This document shows, in pieces, positions 34,701 to 42,721 of a DNA stretch of 42,721 nt; the first letter of the stretch is position 1, and every line of letters begins with the position of its first letter. A program made the translations under genes and the position numbers. The notes below the pieces were generated by a model. That model did not search any database. It was not told the origin of the DNA and saw nothing but the letters and a program-made list of their open reading frames with translations. This stretch comes from Lingula anatina (lineage: Eukaryota; Brachiopoda; Lingulata; Lingulida; Lingulidae), in contig NW_019774659.1 of the NCBI RefSeq assembly GCF_001039355.2, positions 301,813 through 344,533 of the forward strand, written 5' to 3'.

Positions 34701-37700
34701 CTAATGAAGTGTTCACTTATTAAACTTGGCACATTCAAATCAATAACAAAAACCACCACATTCTGATACAATCTGCTGCTCCTCTCTGGTTTTAACCAGT
34801 CAAATCAAACAGATAACACATCCATCTCCAGGCTAAACCAAAACAAGCTTACATAAAAGATAAGGTTAAACATGATAGAAAACACCATCCCCTCCTGGCA
34901 TTCCACATTCCCAGTCATACATTGTAAAAATCAATATACTTTCCCCTATCTCTTATTTACAGTTACATTAGAACTGTACTAGGGCTATCTGGTTTAGTTC
35001 TCTGACTCTGACTGTACACTATCACATTATATATATATATATATATATATACCCCGCAGTAAGTGAAGTGTGACTTGCTTATTACCATAAAGCACATCTG
35101 ACTAGTTTTAAGAAAACCTCATTATCAATATTGATTACTTGCCAGTGGATGTAGGAAAGAAATGGCTGCAGTGGATTTGTTGAGAATTTCTCCAGTTGAT
35201 TTTAAATTGAATATTCCATGTAGCACAATGTAAACAAGAGGATTCATTTGATCATCTATTTTGTTCAATCATAATAATTTACATATATTATAGGGGTAAA
35301 ATTCAATGCAATGCTTGCCATTTGACATGAACATTTAAAATGCTTCAAGTAGGAACAGGTACTTATATTTACTAGTACAGTGGTTTACTGCCACATAATT
35401 AAATTGGAAAACAGCACAGTACGTGCTCATGCATATGTGCTTGTAAAAAGCACAGGCAAGTACAAGCTATTGTTTGACTCTTCAATTCATCTGGTAAAAT
35501 GTGTCCTCATCAATACAAGCACAAGGCAACCAGATAGCACTTTGAATATAATATTGTTGGTCAGATGGCCATTTAGGCTAAATGACCTGGTAAATGACCA
35601 CTGTGGCCAAGTTAATGTGTTTTTGAGTGGAAGGCTATCCCAAGGCAATTAACCTTTGCTGGCAGTAGCAGCCACCCATCCAGATAGGCCCAAAGCAAAT
35701 CATGTTATATAGAGGTAAAGCCATGTCCTGCTTCATTTGATGCCTTGCCTGAAGTTCTTTTTTTTTTTTTGATGTACATCAACTTGTAAAAAAAAATTCA
35801 TTTTTTTTCTTCTTTTTTTGAAGGGTGGGGCTGGGAGTGAAGTTGGACATTTACCAATGACTCTGCACTAAACAACATTCCCTTAGATTTTCATTTTTCA
35901 CTTTACATTTTGTATCTATCCCAACATTAGGAAAAATTCCAAATTTATGCTTTCAACAAATTAATTGTTGGAGTGGTCTTAATGTGATGGCTGTCTGTGT
36001 GTCAACTTTTTTTTCTAAGAAGTTTAAATGCACCAGGAGAAAAAAATCAACCTAATGGGTATGATCCAAAAAACAAAAGAACAATAAATTCAAAAAAGTC
36101 TTTAAAAATCCTTGTTGAACTCAGGAAAATAGGAGACAGTTAGTTTAAATCAAAGCATGATTCAAGTGTTTACCATTTAGTTTCCATAAATCACACCTAT
36201 CCCAGAAAAGAAAAGGAAAACTACAATCTGTTTTTGTCTTTAAATCTAAGGCTTGCTTCCCCACCCAATTAAGTACAAAACAAAAAATAGAAAAAATGCC
36301 CCTATATTTTTTCTCTACCAGAAAAAAAGGGGTGTTAAAACTTTTGAAGTCCCATTTTATTTAGCAGTTCAACAAGTCGTACTAAAAACCATTGTAGGGC
36401 AGGTTCAGTCAACCTTAGCCAACTTCACACCCACCTAAACAGGTTTTAATACACTCCTTGCCTCCCTCACCTTGTAAAAATATACAAAAGTAAACACCTC
36501 TTGTTCTTTTCTTTCAATACAAAGGGTTTGGCATATACGTCAAAAACCTTTTCTCTTTATTGCGGTTATTATTATTTTTTTCATGCAAGGTGTGAAGAGT
36601 CAACTGGAAAAGCAGTCAGTCAAGTTCTCCAAAAACACATTTACTTTTGGTTCAGGAAGGCATTTGCTCTTTCCCTTTGTTCGTAATCCACGGGTCAAAC
36701 CTATCCCATGGGTGAGGGGGTGTAAAACTACCCAGACGACTGTGTCAAAGCCAAGGGGGAAAAACTTTGTCTGCACTGTTTGCACCATTTCGTCTTAGCC
36801 TGAGCTGCTTTAATCTTCTTGTTTTGACCATCAGTCAGGGGTAATCTGGAGTGACCAAATCACCTCAACAGTCCATTACTAGTAGGTTCAAAGAAGTACT
36901 GGTCCTGTAGTTTGGAATAGAACTTACAATTTTTTATCAATCTGGCTCAATTAACTTTCCACAAACCAAGAGATAAAGAATATTTGGTGTCCTATATATA
37001 TATTTTTTAATTTGCAAGTCATCTCCCATGAAAAGCAATCTGGTTATTCAATGATATGAGGTATTGATAAGATACTATTTTTCTTTCCTAAATTATCCTA
37101 GTTATCAACAAGGCTCTCAGTAGTATACATCAGTGCTTACTCCACATAACACCTCTGTACATAATATGTATGCATTGGAAATGTGTTTCAAGGCAAGGTG
37201 GTCTATACTCTTGTACTACCTGAAGCAAACAACTACTAGTATGACACAAACGGCCACCTAATATCACTTAAGGCATTACTCTGCATCAATTTTTTCCTTT
37301 TCAAAAATGATGAAAAACAAGCAACACTGCAGTAGAAAATCACCAAACCAAGAGCTGTAGGCAGTAAATGNCAAAACTTTTATTTATAACATAGCTTTCC
37401 CATATTAAAATCCCATAGGCAGGATCTTGAATTTACATGAATTGTCTTTTTGTTCCTTTTTTTCTTTAAATTTATGAATGTTTTAAATACTAATGAAGTT
37501 TTCACTTATTAAACTTGGCCCATTCAAATCAATAACAAAAACCACCACATTCTGATACAATCTCCTGCTCCTCTTTGGTTTTAACCAGTCAAAATCAAAC
37601 AGATAACACATCCATCTCCAGGCTAAACCAAACCAGCTTACATAAAAGATAAGGTTAAACATGATAGAAAACACCATCCCCTCCTGGCATTCCACATTCC

Positions 37701-40700
37701 CAGTCATACATTGTAAAAATCAATATACTTTCCCCTATCTCTTATTTACAGTTACATTAGAACTGTACTAGGGCTATCTGGTTTAGTTCTCTGACTCTGA
37801 CTGTACACTATCACACTATATATATATATACCCCGCAGTAAGTGAAGTGTGACTTGCTTATTACCATAAAGCACACCCAACTAGTTTTAAGAAAACCTCA
37901 TTATCAATATTGATTACTTGCCAGTGGATGTATGAAAGAAATGGCTGCAGCTGATTTGTTGAGAATTTCTCTCGTTGATTTTATGCTGAATATTCCATGT
38001 AGCACAATGTCAACAAGAAGATTCATTTGATCATCTATTTTGTTCAATCATAATAGTTTACATATATTATAGGGGTAAAATTCAATGCAATGCTTGCCAT
38101 TTGACATGAACATTTAAAATGCTTCAAGTAGGAACAGGTACTTATATTTACTAGTACAGTGGTTTACTGCCACATAATTAAATTGGAAAACAGCACAGTA
38201 CGTGCACATGCATATGTGCGTGTAAAAAGCACAGGCAAGTACAAGCTATTGTTTGACTCTTCAATTCATCTGGTAAAATGTGTCCTCATCAATACAAGCA
38301 CAAGGAAACCAGATAGCACTTTGAATATAATATTGTTGGTCAGATGGCCATTTAGGCTAAATGACCTGGTAAATGACCACTGCGGCCAAGTTAATGTATT
38401 TTTGAGTGGAAGGCTACCCCAAGGCAATTAACCTTTGCTGGCAGTAGCAGCCACCCATCCAGATAGGCCCACAGCAAATCATGTTATATAGAGGTAAAGC
38501 CATGTCCTGCTTCATTTGATGCCTTGCCTGAAGTTCTTTTTTTTTTTTGATGTACATCAACTTGCAAAAAAAATTCATTTTTTTTTCTTTTTTTGAAGGG
38601 TGGGGCTGGGAGTGAAGTTGGACATTTACCAATGACTCTGCACTAAACAACATTCCCTTAGATTTTCATTTTTCACTTTACATTTTGTATCTATCCCAAC
38701 ATTAGGAAAAATTCCAAATTTATGCTTTCAACAAATCAATTGTTGGAGTGGTCTTAATGTGATGGCTGTCTGTGTGTCAACTTTTTTTTTCTAAGAAGTT
38801 TAAATGCACCAGAAGAAAAAAAAAATCAACCTAATGGGTATGATCCAAAAAACAAAAGAACGATAAATTCAAAAAAGTCATTAAAATTCTTGTTGAGCTC
38901 AGGAAAATAGGAGACATCAGTTAGTTAAAATCAAAACATGATTCAAGTGTTTACCATTTAGTTTCCATAAATCACACCTATCCCAGAAAAGAAAAGGAAA
39001 ACTACAATCTGTTTTTGTCTTTAAATCTAAGGCTTGCTTCCCCACCCAATTAAGTACAAAAAAAAAAAAAAAAAAAGATATAATGCCCCTATATTTTTTC
39101 TCTACCAGAAAAAAAAGGGGGTGTTAAAACTTTTGAAGTCCCATTTTATTTAGCAGTTCAACAAGTCGTACTAAAAACCATTGCGGGGCAGGCTCGTTCA
39201 ACCTTAGCCAACTTCACACCCACCTCAACAGGTTTTAATACACTCCTTGCCTCCCTCACCTTGTAAAAATATACAAAAGTAAACACCTTTTGTTCTTTTC
39301 ATTCAATACAAAGGGTTTGGCATATACGTCAAAAACCTTTTCTCTTTATTGCGGTTATTATTATTTTTTTCATGCAAGGTGTGAAGAGTCAACTGGAAAA
39401 GCAGTCAGTCAAGTTCTCCAAAAACACATTTACTTTTGGTTCAGGAAGGCATTTGCTCTTTCCCTTTGTTCGTAATCCACGGGTCAAACCTATCCCATGG
39501 GTGAGGGGGTGTAAAACTACACAGACGACTGTGTCAATGCCAAGGGGGAAAAACTTTGTCTGCACTGTTTGCACCATTTCGTCTTAGCCTGAGCTGCTTT
39601 AATCTTCTTGTTTTGACCATCAGTCAGGGGTAATCTGGAGTGACCAAATCACCTCAACAGTCCATTAGGTTCAAAGAAGAACTGGTCCTGTAGTTTGGAA
39701 TAGAACTTACAATTTTTTATCAATCTGGCTCAATTAACTTTCCACAAACCAAGAGATAAAGAATATTTGGTGTCCTATATATATATTTTTTAATTTGCAA
39801 GTCATCTCCCATGAAAAGCAATCTGGTTATTCAATGATATGAGGTATTGATAAGATACTATTTTTCTTTCCTAAATTATCCTAGTTATCAACAGGGCTCT
39901 CAGTAGTATACATCAGTGCTTACTCCACATAACACCTCTGTACATAATATGTATGCATTGGAAATGTGTTTCAAGGCAAGGCAATCTATACTCTTGTACT
40001 ACCTGAAGCAAACAACTACTAGTATGACACAAACGGCCGCCTAATATCACTTAAGGCATTACTCTGCATCAATTTTTTCCTTTTCAAAAATGATGAAAAA
40101 CAGAGCAACACTGCAGTAGAAAATCACCAAACCAAGAGCTGTAGGCAGTAAAAGAAGCTGTAACTATTTCTTATAAGGACAAACAGTATCATATATCTAA
40201 GGTACTGGGAGCAAATGCCAAAGTGTTTTAGGTAAAGGCAAAATTGCTGAAATCTCCAAAATACCCCCCCCCCTTCTGCCTGAAAAGCTAGGTGTATTAC
40301 TGATAATATGTTAGAAAAGCAGAATTTTCTTCAGTCAGTAATTCAGTTTCTTTCTTTTTTTCTTTACCTTGATATGAAATTCTAAGTTTTCATCCATCTG
40401 ATAGATGTACTGGAAAATGTCAGAGATAATTCTTGGAATGATGCCCTGTTTTGTGGTGTCCCCAAGCACACCCTGAAAACAGAGGAAAACACCACGTTAA
40501 TTAAGTCAGTTCTTTTCTTTTTTCTTACTTTTTACTAAAAGGAGATCTAAACAAGAGACACACATTTAAGTATGGCCTGGTCAATTTGTTCAAAGACAAA
40601 CCAGTATGTTGGTAGAAAGACCAGTCCATTACAGTACATATGCCATCAAATTAATGACAATATCCTCTCTGTGTATTACTTTTTTTTTTCAGATATATAC

Positions 40701-40828
40701 ATAAATATTTCAACCATACGTAAATAGTACTTCTATCCACATATTATTTCTTACCTCCATAGTGTGTGTCTTGCCACTAGATGTCTGTCCATAGGCAAAT
40801 ATTGTTCCATTGTAACCACCGAGAACAT
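7294..40828 (-). CDS. KIF5: Kinesin-1 heavy chain (KIF5 family), gene span, 5' end off the right edge
   Basis: This is the plus-end-directed microtubule motor that forms a heterotetramer with light chains and carries vesicles, organelles and RNPs. Exons were placed by translation against the known family sequence and by GT-AG sites; the phases close exactly, giving 888 codons including stop. Order: P-loop GQTSSGKT; loop 8; switch I ([10 protein letters not shown]); switch II (LVDLAGSE); [13 protein letters not shown]; neck linker AKTIKNTV; a Ser/Pro-rich hinge; coil 1; coil 2; the conserved light-chain/cargo coil ([15 protein letters not shown], then [15 protein letters not shown]); and the autoinhibitory tail motif QIAKPIR. 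About 72 N-terminal residues (start to just before DVLGGYNGT) are outside the window. With them the protein is about 960 residues, the usual length. The gene has a pair of mutually exclusive motor exons. Symbol given at family level only. Confidence 0.97.
7298..9052 (-). other. Last kinesin intron
   Basis: 1755 bp with no exon seen. It holds the inverted-repeat element at 7501-8095; the rest is unremarkable AT-rich sequence. Confidence 0.6.
7501..8095. mobile_element. Short non-autonomous inverted-repeat element (MITE-like)
   Basis: A perfect 15-bp terminal inverted repeat, tattgtaccaccagc at 7501-7515 and its complement at 8081-8095, bounds 595 bp with no convincing ORF. The right end also forms a hairpin (8063-8075 pairs with 8080-8092, one mismatch, four-base loop). 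The right third (about 7960-8095) is clearly more GC-rich than its surroundings and has inner complementary pieces (gtccgg and ccggac). A direct repeat AGGTCAAAGGTCA lies near 7727-7740. No target-site duplication is clear, so the exact ends are uncertain. There is an N at 7538. Confidence 0.65.
9053..9155 (-). CDS. KIF5: Kinesin exon e20: IAK autoinhibitory tail
   Basis: Completes Ala of QIAKPIRAG, the family IAK motif that folds back on the motors to inhibit ADP release. A His/Gly-rich segment follows ([15 protein letters not shown]), then [12 protein letters not shown] and two bases of the last Ala codon. The donor is gtaagt. If the intron is not removed, the next codons are GCG TAA, giving the same C-terminus. 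Confidence 0.93.
9479..9532. repeat. (TG)n and (AG)n microsatellite just downstream of exon e19
   Basis: On the transcript strand this is a CT-rich run followed by a CA repeat, 27 to 80 bases past the e19 donor. Confidence 0.85.
9559..9638 (-). CDS. KIF5: Kinesin exon e19
   Basis: [16 protein letters not shown], then [10 protein letters not shown] plus one base: the last coil and the basic segment leading to the tail. The acceptor is tttgcag and the donor gtgaga. Phase 2 to 1. Confidence 0.95.
9639..15939 (-). other. 6.3-kb kinesin intron between e18 and e19
   Basis: No exon, RNA gene or complete transposon is recognised. It holds A runs at about 10382-10413 and 12307-12328, a poly-G at about 13854-13868 and a two-copy tandem repeat at 14378-14445. 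Confidence 0.6.
14378..14445. repeat. Two-copy 34-bp tandem repeat
   Basis: ggaagctgcct starts at 14378 and again at 14412; both units end in caaagccaccac. Several substitutions separate the copies. Confidence 0.75.
15940..16076 (-). CDS. KIF5: Kinesin exon e18
   Basis: [39 protein letters not shown] and the start of the basic stretch RDRKR: the distal cargo-binding coil. The donor is gtgggt. Phase 0 to 2. Confidence 0.96.
16396..16497 (-). CDS. KIF5: Kinesin exon e17
   Basis: [16 protein letters not shown], an acidic/Ser linker, then [18 protein letters not shown]. Thirty-four codons, phase 0-0. Confidence 0.95.
16872..17118 (-). CDS. KIF5: Kinesin exon e16: light-chain/cargo coil
   Basis: [20 protein letters not shown] through [39 protein letters not shown]. 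This is the most conserved part of the kinesin-1 stalk, next to the light-chain-binding heptads. Phase 2 to 0. Confidence 0.96.
17430..17592 (-). CDS. KIF5: Kinesin exon e15: coil 2, second part
   Basis: [16 protein letters not shown], then [19 protein letters not shown] and a heptad end. The donor is gtacgt. Phase 1 to 2. Confidence 0.93.
17665..17731. repeat. Paired G-rich and C-rich tracts in a 256-bp intron
   Basis: A G-run tract (17666-17686) and a C-run tract (17714-17731) are near-complementary and 27 bases apart. They could pair as a stem in the transcript, or form a G-quadruplex from either strand. Confidence 0.7.
17849..17966 (-). CDS. KIF5: Kinesin exon e14: coil 2, first part
   Basis: [20 protein letters not shown] then [19 protein letters not shown] plus one base. 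The acceptor is cctccag and the donor gtggga. Phase 0 to 1. Confidence 0.94.
18226..18420 (-). CDS. KIF5: Kinesin exon e13
   Basis: Sixty-five codons: [31 protein letters not shown] and a following coil. [18 protein letters not shown] is a family signature. Phase 0-0. Confidence 0.94.
18779..18928 (-). CDS. KIF5: Kinesin exon e12
   Basis: Fifty codons: [17 protein letters not shown], then [20 protein letters not shown] and a Gly-rich break ([10 protein letters not shown]), marking the end of coil 1. Phase 0-0. Confidence 0.93.
19309..19584 (-). CDS. KIF5: Kinesin exon e11: coil 1
   Basis: Ninety-two codons of heptad repeat, including the highly conserved [20 protein letters not shown]. Phase 0-0. 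The donor is gtaagt. Confidence 0.95.
19591..19628. repeat. Two AGGTCA direct-repeat pairs (DR1 type), 25 bases apart
   Basis: AGGTCA-g-AGGTCA at 19591-19603 and AGGTCA-c-AGGTCA at 19616-19628, within a 25-bp tandem duplication just upstream (in transcript sense) of exon e11. DR1 is the binding pattern of HNF4/RXR-type nuclear receptors. Function here is only a possibility. Confidence 0.6.
19977..20167 (-). CDS. KIF5: Kinesin exon e10: hinge
   Basis: [18 protein letters not shown], a Ser/Thr/Pro/Leu-rich flexible segment, then [14 protein letters not shown] that re-enters coil. This hinge is the most variable part of the family. Phase 1 to 0. Confidence 0.92.
20506..20654 (-). CDS. KIF5: Kinesin exon e9: neck linker and neck coil
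   Basis: Completes Arg, then [19 protein letters not shown] (neck linker and start of neck) and a charged coil ending in NRWRNG. Phase 2 to 1. Confidence 0.95.
21017..21165 (-). CDS. KIF5: Kinesin exon e8
   Basis: [31 protein letters not shown], then the [13 protein letters not shown] end of the motor: loop 12, helix 5 and helix 6. The donor is gtgtgt. Phase 0 to 2. Confidence 0.95.
21512..21616 (-). CDS. KIF5: Kinesin exon e7
   Basis: [17 protein letters not shown] then [18 protein letters not shown]: helix 4, the main relay helix on the microtubule side. Phase 0-0, 35 codons. Confidence 0.95.
21888..22012 (-). CDS. KIF5: Kinesin exon e6: switch I and switch II
   Basis: Begins [15 protein letters not shown] (switch I, SSRSH) and ends [16 protein letters not shown] (switch II, DLAGSE). 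Both motifs sense the gamma-phosphate of ATP and are intact. Phase 1 to 0. Confidence 0.96.
22352..22439 (-). CDS. KIF5: Kinesin exon e5
   Basis: [16 protein letters not shown] then [13 protein letters not shown] plus one base: helix 3 leading to switch I. The donor is gtaagt. Phase 0 to 1. Confidence 0.95.
22440..23487 (-). other. Kinesin intron downstream of e4b, part beyond the tandem array
   Basis: AT-rich; no exon seen. Weak extra copies of the 56-bp unit may reach to about 23280. Confidence 0.5.
23488..23683. repeat. Degenerate tandem array, about 56-bp unit, next to the e4b donor
   Basis: Units begin with ctcac(c)cact at 23488, 23540, 23596 and 23652, spaced 52, 56 and 56. On the transcript strand each carries a G-rich motif close to GTGGGTGAG, which resembles a 5' splice site. 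A weaker fifth unit may lie at about 23355-23397. The array abuts the e4b donor. Confidence 0.75.
23684..23739 (-). CDS. KIF5: Kinesin exon e4b: second mutually exclusive alternative (loop 8/beta 5)
   Basis: Encodes (I)[18 protein letters not shown]. It has the same 56-bp length and phases as e4a and differs from it at about 10 of 56 bases, mostly silent, with two conservative changes (Thr/Ser, Ile/Val). It has its own acceptor (ctttgtatgtag) and donor (aag|gtgggt). The flanking introns are unlike those of e4a, so this is an old exon duplication and not an assembly copy. Confidence 0.93.
23740..24663 (-). other. Intron between the two alternative exons
   Basis: 924 bp, long enough for splicing, so steric exclusion does not explain mutual exclusivity. 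It holds a two-copy 36-bp repeat (gtgtacaagactg at 24025 and 24061). No conserved docking element could be recognised from one sequence. Confidence 0.55.
24664..24719 (-). CDS. KIF5: Kinesin exon e4a: first mutually exclusive alternative (loop 8/beta 5)
   Basis: Encodes (I)[18 protein letters not shown], equivalent to human KIF5B residues 148-166. That region holds loop 8/strand 5 contacts with tubulin, including the equivalents of His156 and Arg161. The length is 56 bp, phase 1 to 0. The acceptor is ttttcaccag and the donor aag|gtagat. The paired alternative e4b lies 924 bp downstream in the transcript. Confidence 0.93.
24720..26985 (-). other. Kinesin intron between e3 and e4a
   Basis: 2266 bp without a recognised exon. 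It includes a GGT-rich patch near 25485-25508, a (GT)n run at about 25711-25742 and a poly-G at about 25902-25914. Confidence 0.55.
26986..27034 (-). CDS. KIF5: Kinesin exon e3
   Basis: [16 protein letters not shown] plus one base. It directly precedes the alternative exons and leaves phase 1, which either alternative completes as Ile. The donor is gtaagt. Confidence 0.95.
27764..29975. repeat. Near-copy 1 of pair one (allelic contig end?)
   Basis: Matches 30055-34540 along its whole length apart from small indels, a 93-bp gap near 28369 and the 2.2-kb element. The 77 bases after it (29976-30052) do not match the partner and end at the N. Confidence 0.9.
28730..28780. repeat. (AAAT)n microsatellite
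   Basis: An imperfect tetranucleotide run, also present in the partner copy at about 31123-31163. Confidence 0.85.
30055..34540. repeat. Near-copy 2 of pair one, with insertions
   Basis: Begins immediately after the N at 30053, in the middle of sequence homologous to 27764. It has an extra segment of about 93 bp near 30660-30752 and the 2176-bp element at 31749-33924. Without these it is about 2.2 kb, equal to copy 1. Confidence 0.9.
31749..33924. mobile_element. 2.2-kb non-autonomous DNA transposon with 25-bp inverted ends
   Basis: The ends are inverted copies: TTAACCTTTTTCATCTTTT plus six more bases at 31749-31773, complementary to 33900-33924 with one mismatch. The partner near-copy has the uninterrupted site (gttata|tactaaagg, junction at 29359/29360), which proves insertion relative to it. 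No ORF above 60 codons with recognisable transposase motifs lies inside, so it is non-autonomous or decayed. The TTAA at both ends suggests a piggyBac-type element, but the empty copy lacks the TTAA expected for that family. A 2-bp (AT or TA) duplication also fits. Confidence 0.8.
34583..37368. repeat. Near-copy 1 of pair two
   Basis: Matches 37372-40152 with scattered substitutions and small indels, mostly in homopolymers and the AT microsatellite. It ends two bases before the N at 37371. Confidence 0.92.
37372..40152. repeat. Near-copy 2 of pair two
   Basis: Starts immediately after the N at 37371 and continues past 40152 into unique sequence containing exon e2. Confidence 0.92.
40368..40472 (-). 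CDS. KIF5: Kinesin exon e2
   Basis: Thirty-five codons in phase 0-0: GVLGDTTKQ, then [19 protein letters not shown] and NLEFHIK. This is the helix 2/strand region after the P-loop. Splice sites are at 40473-40474 and 40366-40367. Confidence 0.95.
40755..40828 (-). CDS. KIF5: Kinesin exon e1: P-loop
   Basis: The exon encodes (D)[14 protein letters not shown] then [10 protein letters not shown], the Walker A nucleotide-binding loop of the motor. It starts with two bases of a split Asp codon, so a coding exon lies upstream beyond 42721. The acceptor is at 40829-40830 and the gtaa donor at 40753-40754. Confidence 0.96.
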
Positions 40829-42721
40829 CTAAAATATAAATGATTCAATAATAATAATAACAGAATAAGCATACCATGTAAACATTTGCATTAATTCTAC
40901 ATTGTGTATTTACGTTTTTGGTGTTATAGGCTACCTATGCAGCCAGATTGGAGGTGTTCTTTAAAATAAAAACAAATCATTTTGTTTGTGTGGCATGTTT
41001 GAAAATCCACTTTTTATACATACAGAAAAAGTGGATTTATTGATTATTTATCTTTATCCTTATTATAAATTTATAACTGCGACTGCTCTAAAATGGAAAA
41101 AAAAATATGGGCACATTCAGTCCCCAGTAAATAGCCTCAAACCAAATAACTTATGAAAAGTTAACAGATTTCTTAACATTTCAAAATATGCTCTTCTCAT
41201 TTACGCGATTTGTAAGTATCTCCATAAAACCAACACAGCATCCCTGCCCACTCCAGCAAATAAATAGCTTGAACATGGCTCATTTCCTAACCTATGTCTA
41301 TATTTACCACATACCATCTGCCAGCACAGACACATAGAGCACCTTGCAGGTATCTGCTGGATATATGTAGTATATACCTGTATCACAGACATTCTGTTAG
41401 CTCACAATTATTTGGCCTATGCACAGGCACTTGTGTACCTGGACAGTCAGCATATAATGATATTAGTACATTCAGTTATACATCTAGGTATAGGTATAGC
41501 TTGGGCATAGGAAATGTAAATCTTAGACACTTTTATTGACATTACCTCATTTCACACCAAATGACTAATAAAATCACAAAATCTGATAAAATATTCAAAG
41601 CTATCTTTGAACCAAACAAAATACTATTTTCAGCTACAGTAAAATTTGTTTGGCATCTGGTGAAAATTCCGCAAGACAGCCTGACACAAGCTTGTATATA
41701 CATATATATCTGTGCTACATGTTCTCAGTTATACTAGTACTGAGATATGCTACTTATGTGGTATTTGATATAAGAAGAGATACCTGTCCCATACTATCCA
41801 CAAAGCTTTCACAGAGTATGATATATATAAGTGGATACTAGTAGGGGGTAACATGCTGGGACTGATATTAGTTCTGCAGTGTGATCAAGGTCAACAAGAT
41901 TAAGGTGCCAGTCAAATCCAGGATTTCACTATCTCTGGGTAAGGGAGGGAGCCGAGAGGGTGATTATCTAACACTTCTCTTTTCATTTACCAAATGAATT
42001 ATGCATTAGCCACCATAACTTCAAAATGAATATCAGATTATTAAAGGTCAAACCTGGATTCTCTTTTGAACTCTACTTTTAAATAGTAGAAAACAAGAAG
42101 ATATAACAGATGCTATATGAATCCCTTTTAATTGTAATCTTATGTTAAACCTCAAGGAAAAGGGAACAAAATGCCGCAAGGCTTTGATAGTCATCAAAAC
42201 AGACATACTCAAGGAAATATAGCAGCCATGTCTTAATCAAATTTCAAGTTAGAGTTGGAAAAAGTCTCTACTGTAATGAGATCATGCAAGGCTATCATCA
42301 ATGGACTCTCAGTGTCTCAAGGAGCAAAAACTTTCCAATGGAGGCCTGAGTATCTTCACGTGACCATTGTTTACACACCCGAACCTCAGAGCAAACTGGA
42401 AACCAGCCTCTCAGAAGCATACTGACAATAGAAATACAAGGTTGGTTTACAGTCCATTCTGAATGCACAGCTATGAAGAGCAAGCACAGAGAGACCCAGG
42501 TTTTGTATCTGTTCACTAACCAGCTGCAGCATTGATTTTTCCTGATCTCTCTACTGCTATCTTGCTATTATTTATGTCTGTTGCATGTGTTTTGGAGTTT
42601 ACTCAGTAAATGGGTTTTTTCCCCATCCATCTCCTAACTGGGCATTGCCCTAGATTTTTTTTCATAAGAGATAGGAAATTAGGTTGGGGGGGGGGGGGGG
42701 GACCCCCAACGCATTTTTAAC
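40829..42721 (-). other. Kinesin intron upstream of e1, running off the right edge
   Basis: No translation matching the N-terminal 72 residues of kinesin-1 is seen on the minus strand, and nothing else is recognised. A poly-G run (about 42685-42701) lies near the edge. Confidence 0.6.

Larger units (their letters stand above)
27035..40367 (-). other. Kinesin intron between e2 and e3, inflated by assembly duplications
   Basis: The apparent length is 13.3 kb. Two near-identical pairs, each split by a single N (30053 and 37371), account for about 5 kb of it, so the true intron is probably about 8 kb (or about 6 kb on the allele lacking the 2.2-kb element). No exon is seen inside. An (AT)n run lies at about 35028-35050 and at about 37818-37830. 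Confidence 0.7.

Noticed and set aside
35380-35652. Plus-strand frame of 90 codons, repeated at 38159-38431
   Set aside because: Present twice through the contig overlap. Composition is intronic, there is no recognisable domain, and differences are not concentrated at silent positions.
42685-42701. Homopolymer G and C runs (13854, 25902, 29595, 34159, 40265, 42685) as quadruplex or regulatory elements
   Set aside because: Single homopolymers of this kind are scattered through the introns and are length-unstable; only the paired tracts at 17665-17731 were kept.

Overview
This is a window of bilaterian animal nuclear DNA: AT-rich, intron-rich, full of homopolymers and microsatellites, with GT-AG splice sites. 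Everything recognisable is on the minus strand. The species cannot be fixed from the sequence. The kinesin protein, of about 960 residues with an IAK tail, looks like an invertebrate kinesin-1. Two pairs of diverged near-copies, each broken by a single N, suggest a highly heterozygous genome, as in many marine invertebrates. A lophotrochozoan or a lancelet would fit, but this is a guess.

Left edge (1-2453): the 5' part of a gene for a secreted chymotrypsin-fold (S1) serine protease. Five exons are phase-compatible. They encode a signal peptide, two six-cysteine modules, a Thr-Gly repeat linker, the activation site and the catalytic His. The Asp and Ser exons lie off the left edge. From 2454 to about 3635 nothing coding is seen.

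Main gene (about 3636-40828, continuing off the right edge): kinesin-1 heavy chain (KIF5 family). Twenty-two exons were placed by translation, splice sites and phase. They run from the P-loop exon (40755-40828) to a terminal exon with the stop at 7294-7296. The coding sum is 888 in-frame codons including the stop. With the roughly 72 N-terminal residues missing beyond 42721, that matches the usual kinesin-1 length. A long 3' UTR (about 3.6 kb) probably ends after the AATAAA at 3656-3661.

The most striking feature is a pair of alternative 56-bp exons (24664-24719 and 23684-23739). They encode two versions of the same 19-residue stretch of the motor domain (loop 8/beta 5, a microtubule-contact region). 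Frame requires exactly one of them: skipping both shifts the frame, and including both gives a stop inside the second. Beside the donor of the second copy is a roughly 56-bp tandem array, each unit carrying a donor-like G-rich motif.

The 13-kb second intron in this window (27035-40367) is inflated. Two near-identical pairs (27764-29975 with 30055-34540, and 34583-37368 with 37372-40152) each meet at a single N. They read as unmerged allelic contig ends. One copy of the first pair carries a 2.2-kb inverted-repeat transposon that is absent from the other. A second, shorter inverted-repeat element lies in the last intron (7501-8095).
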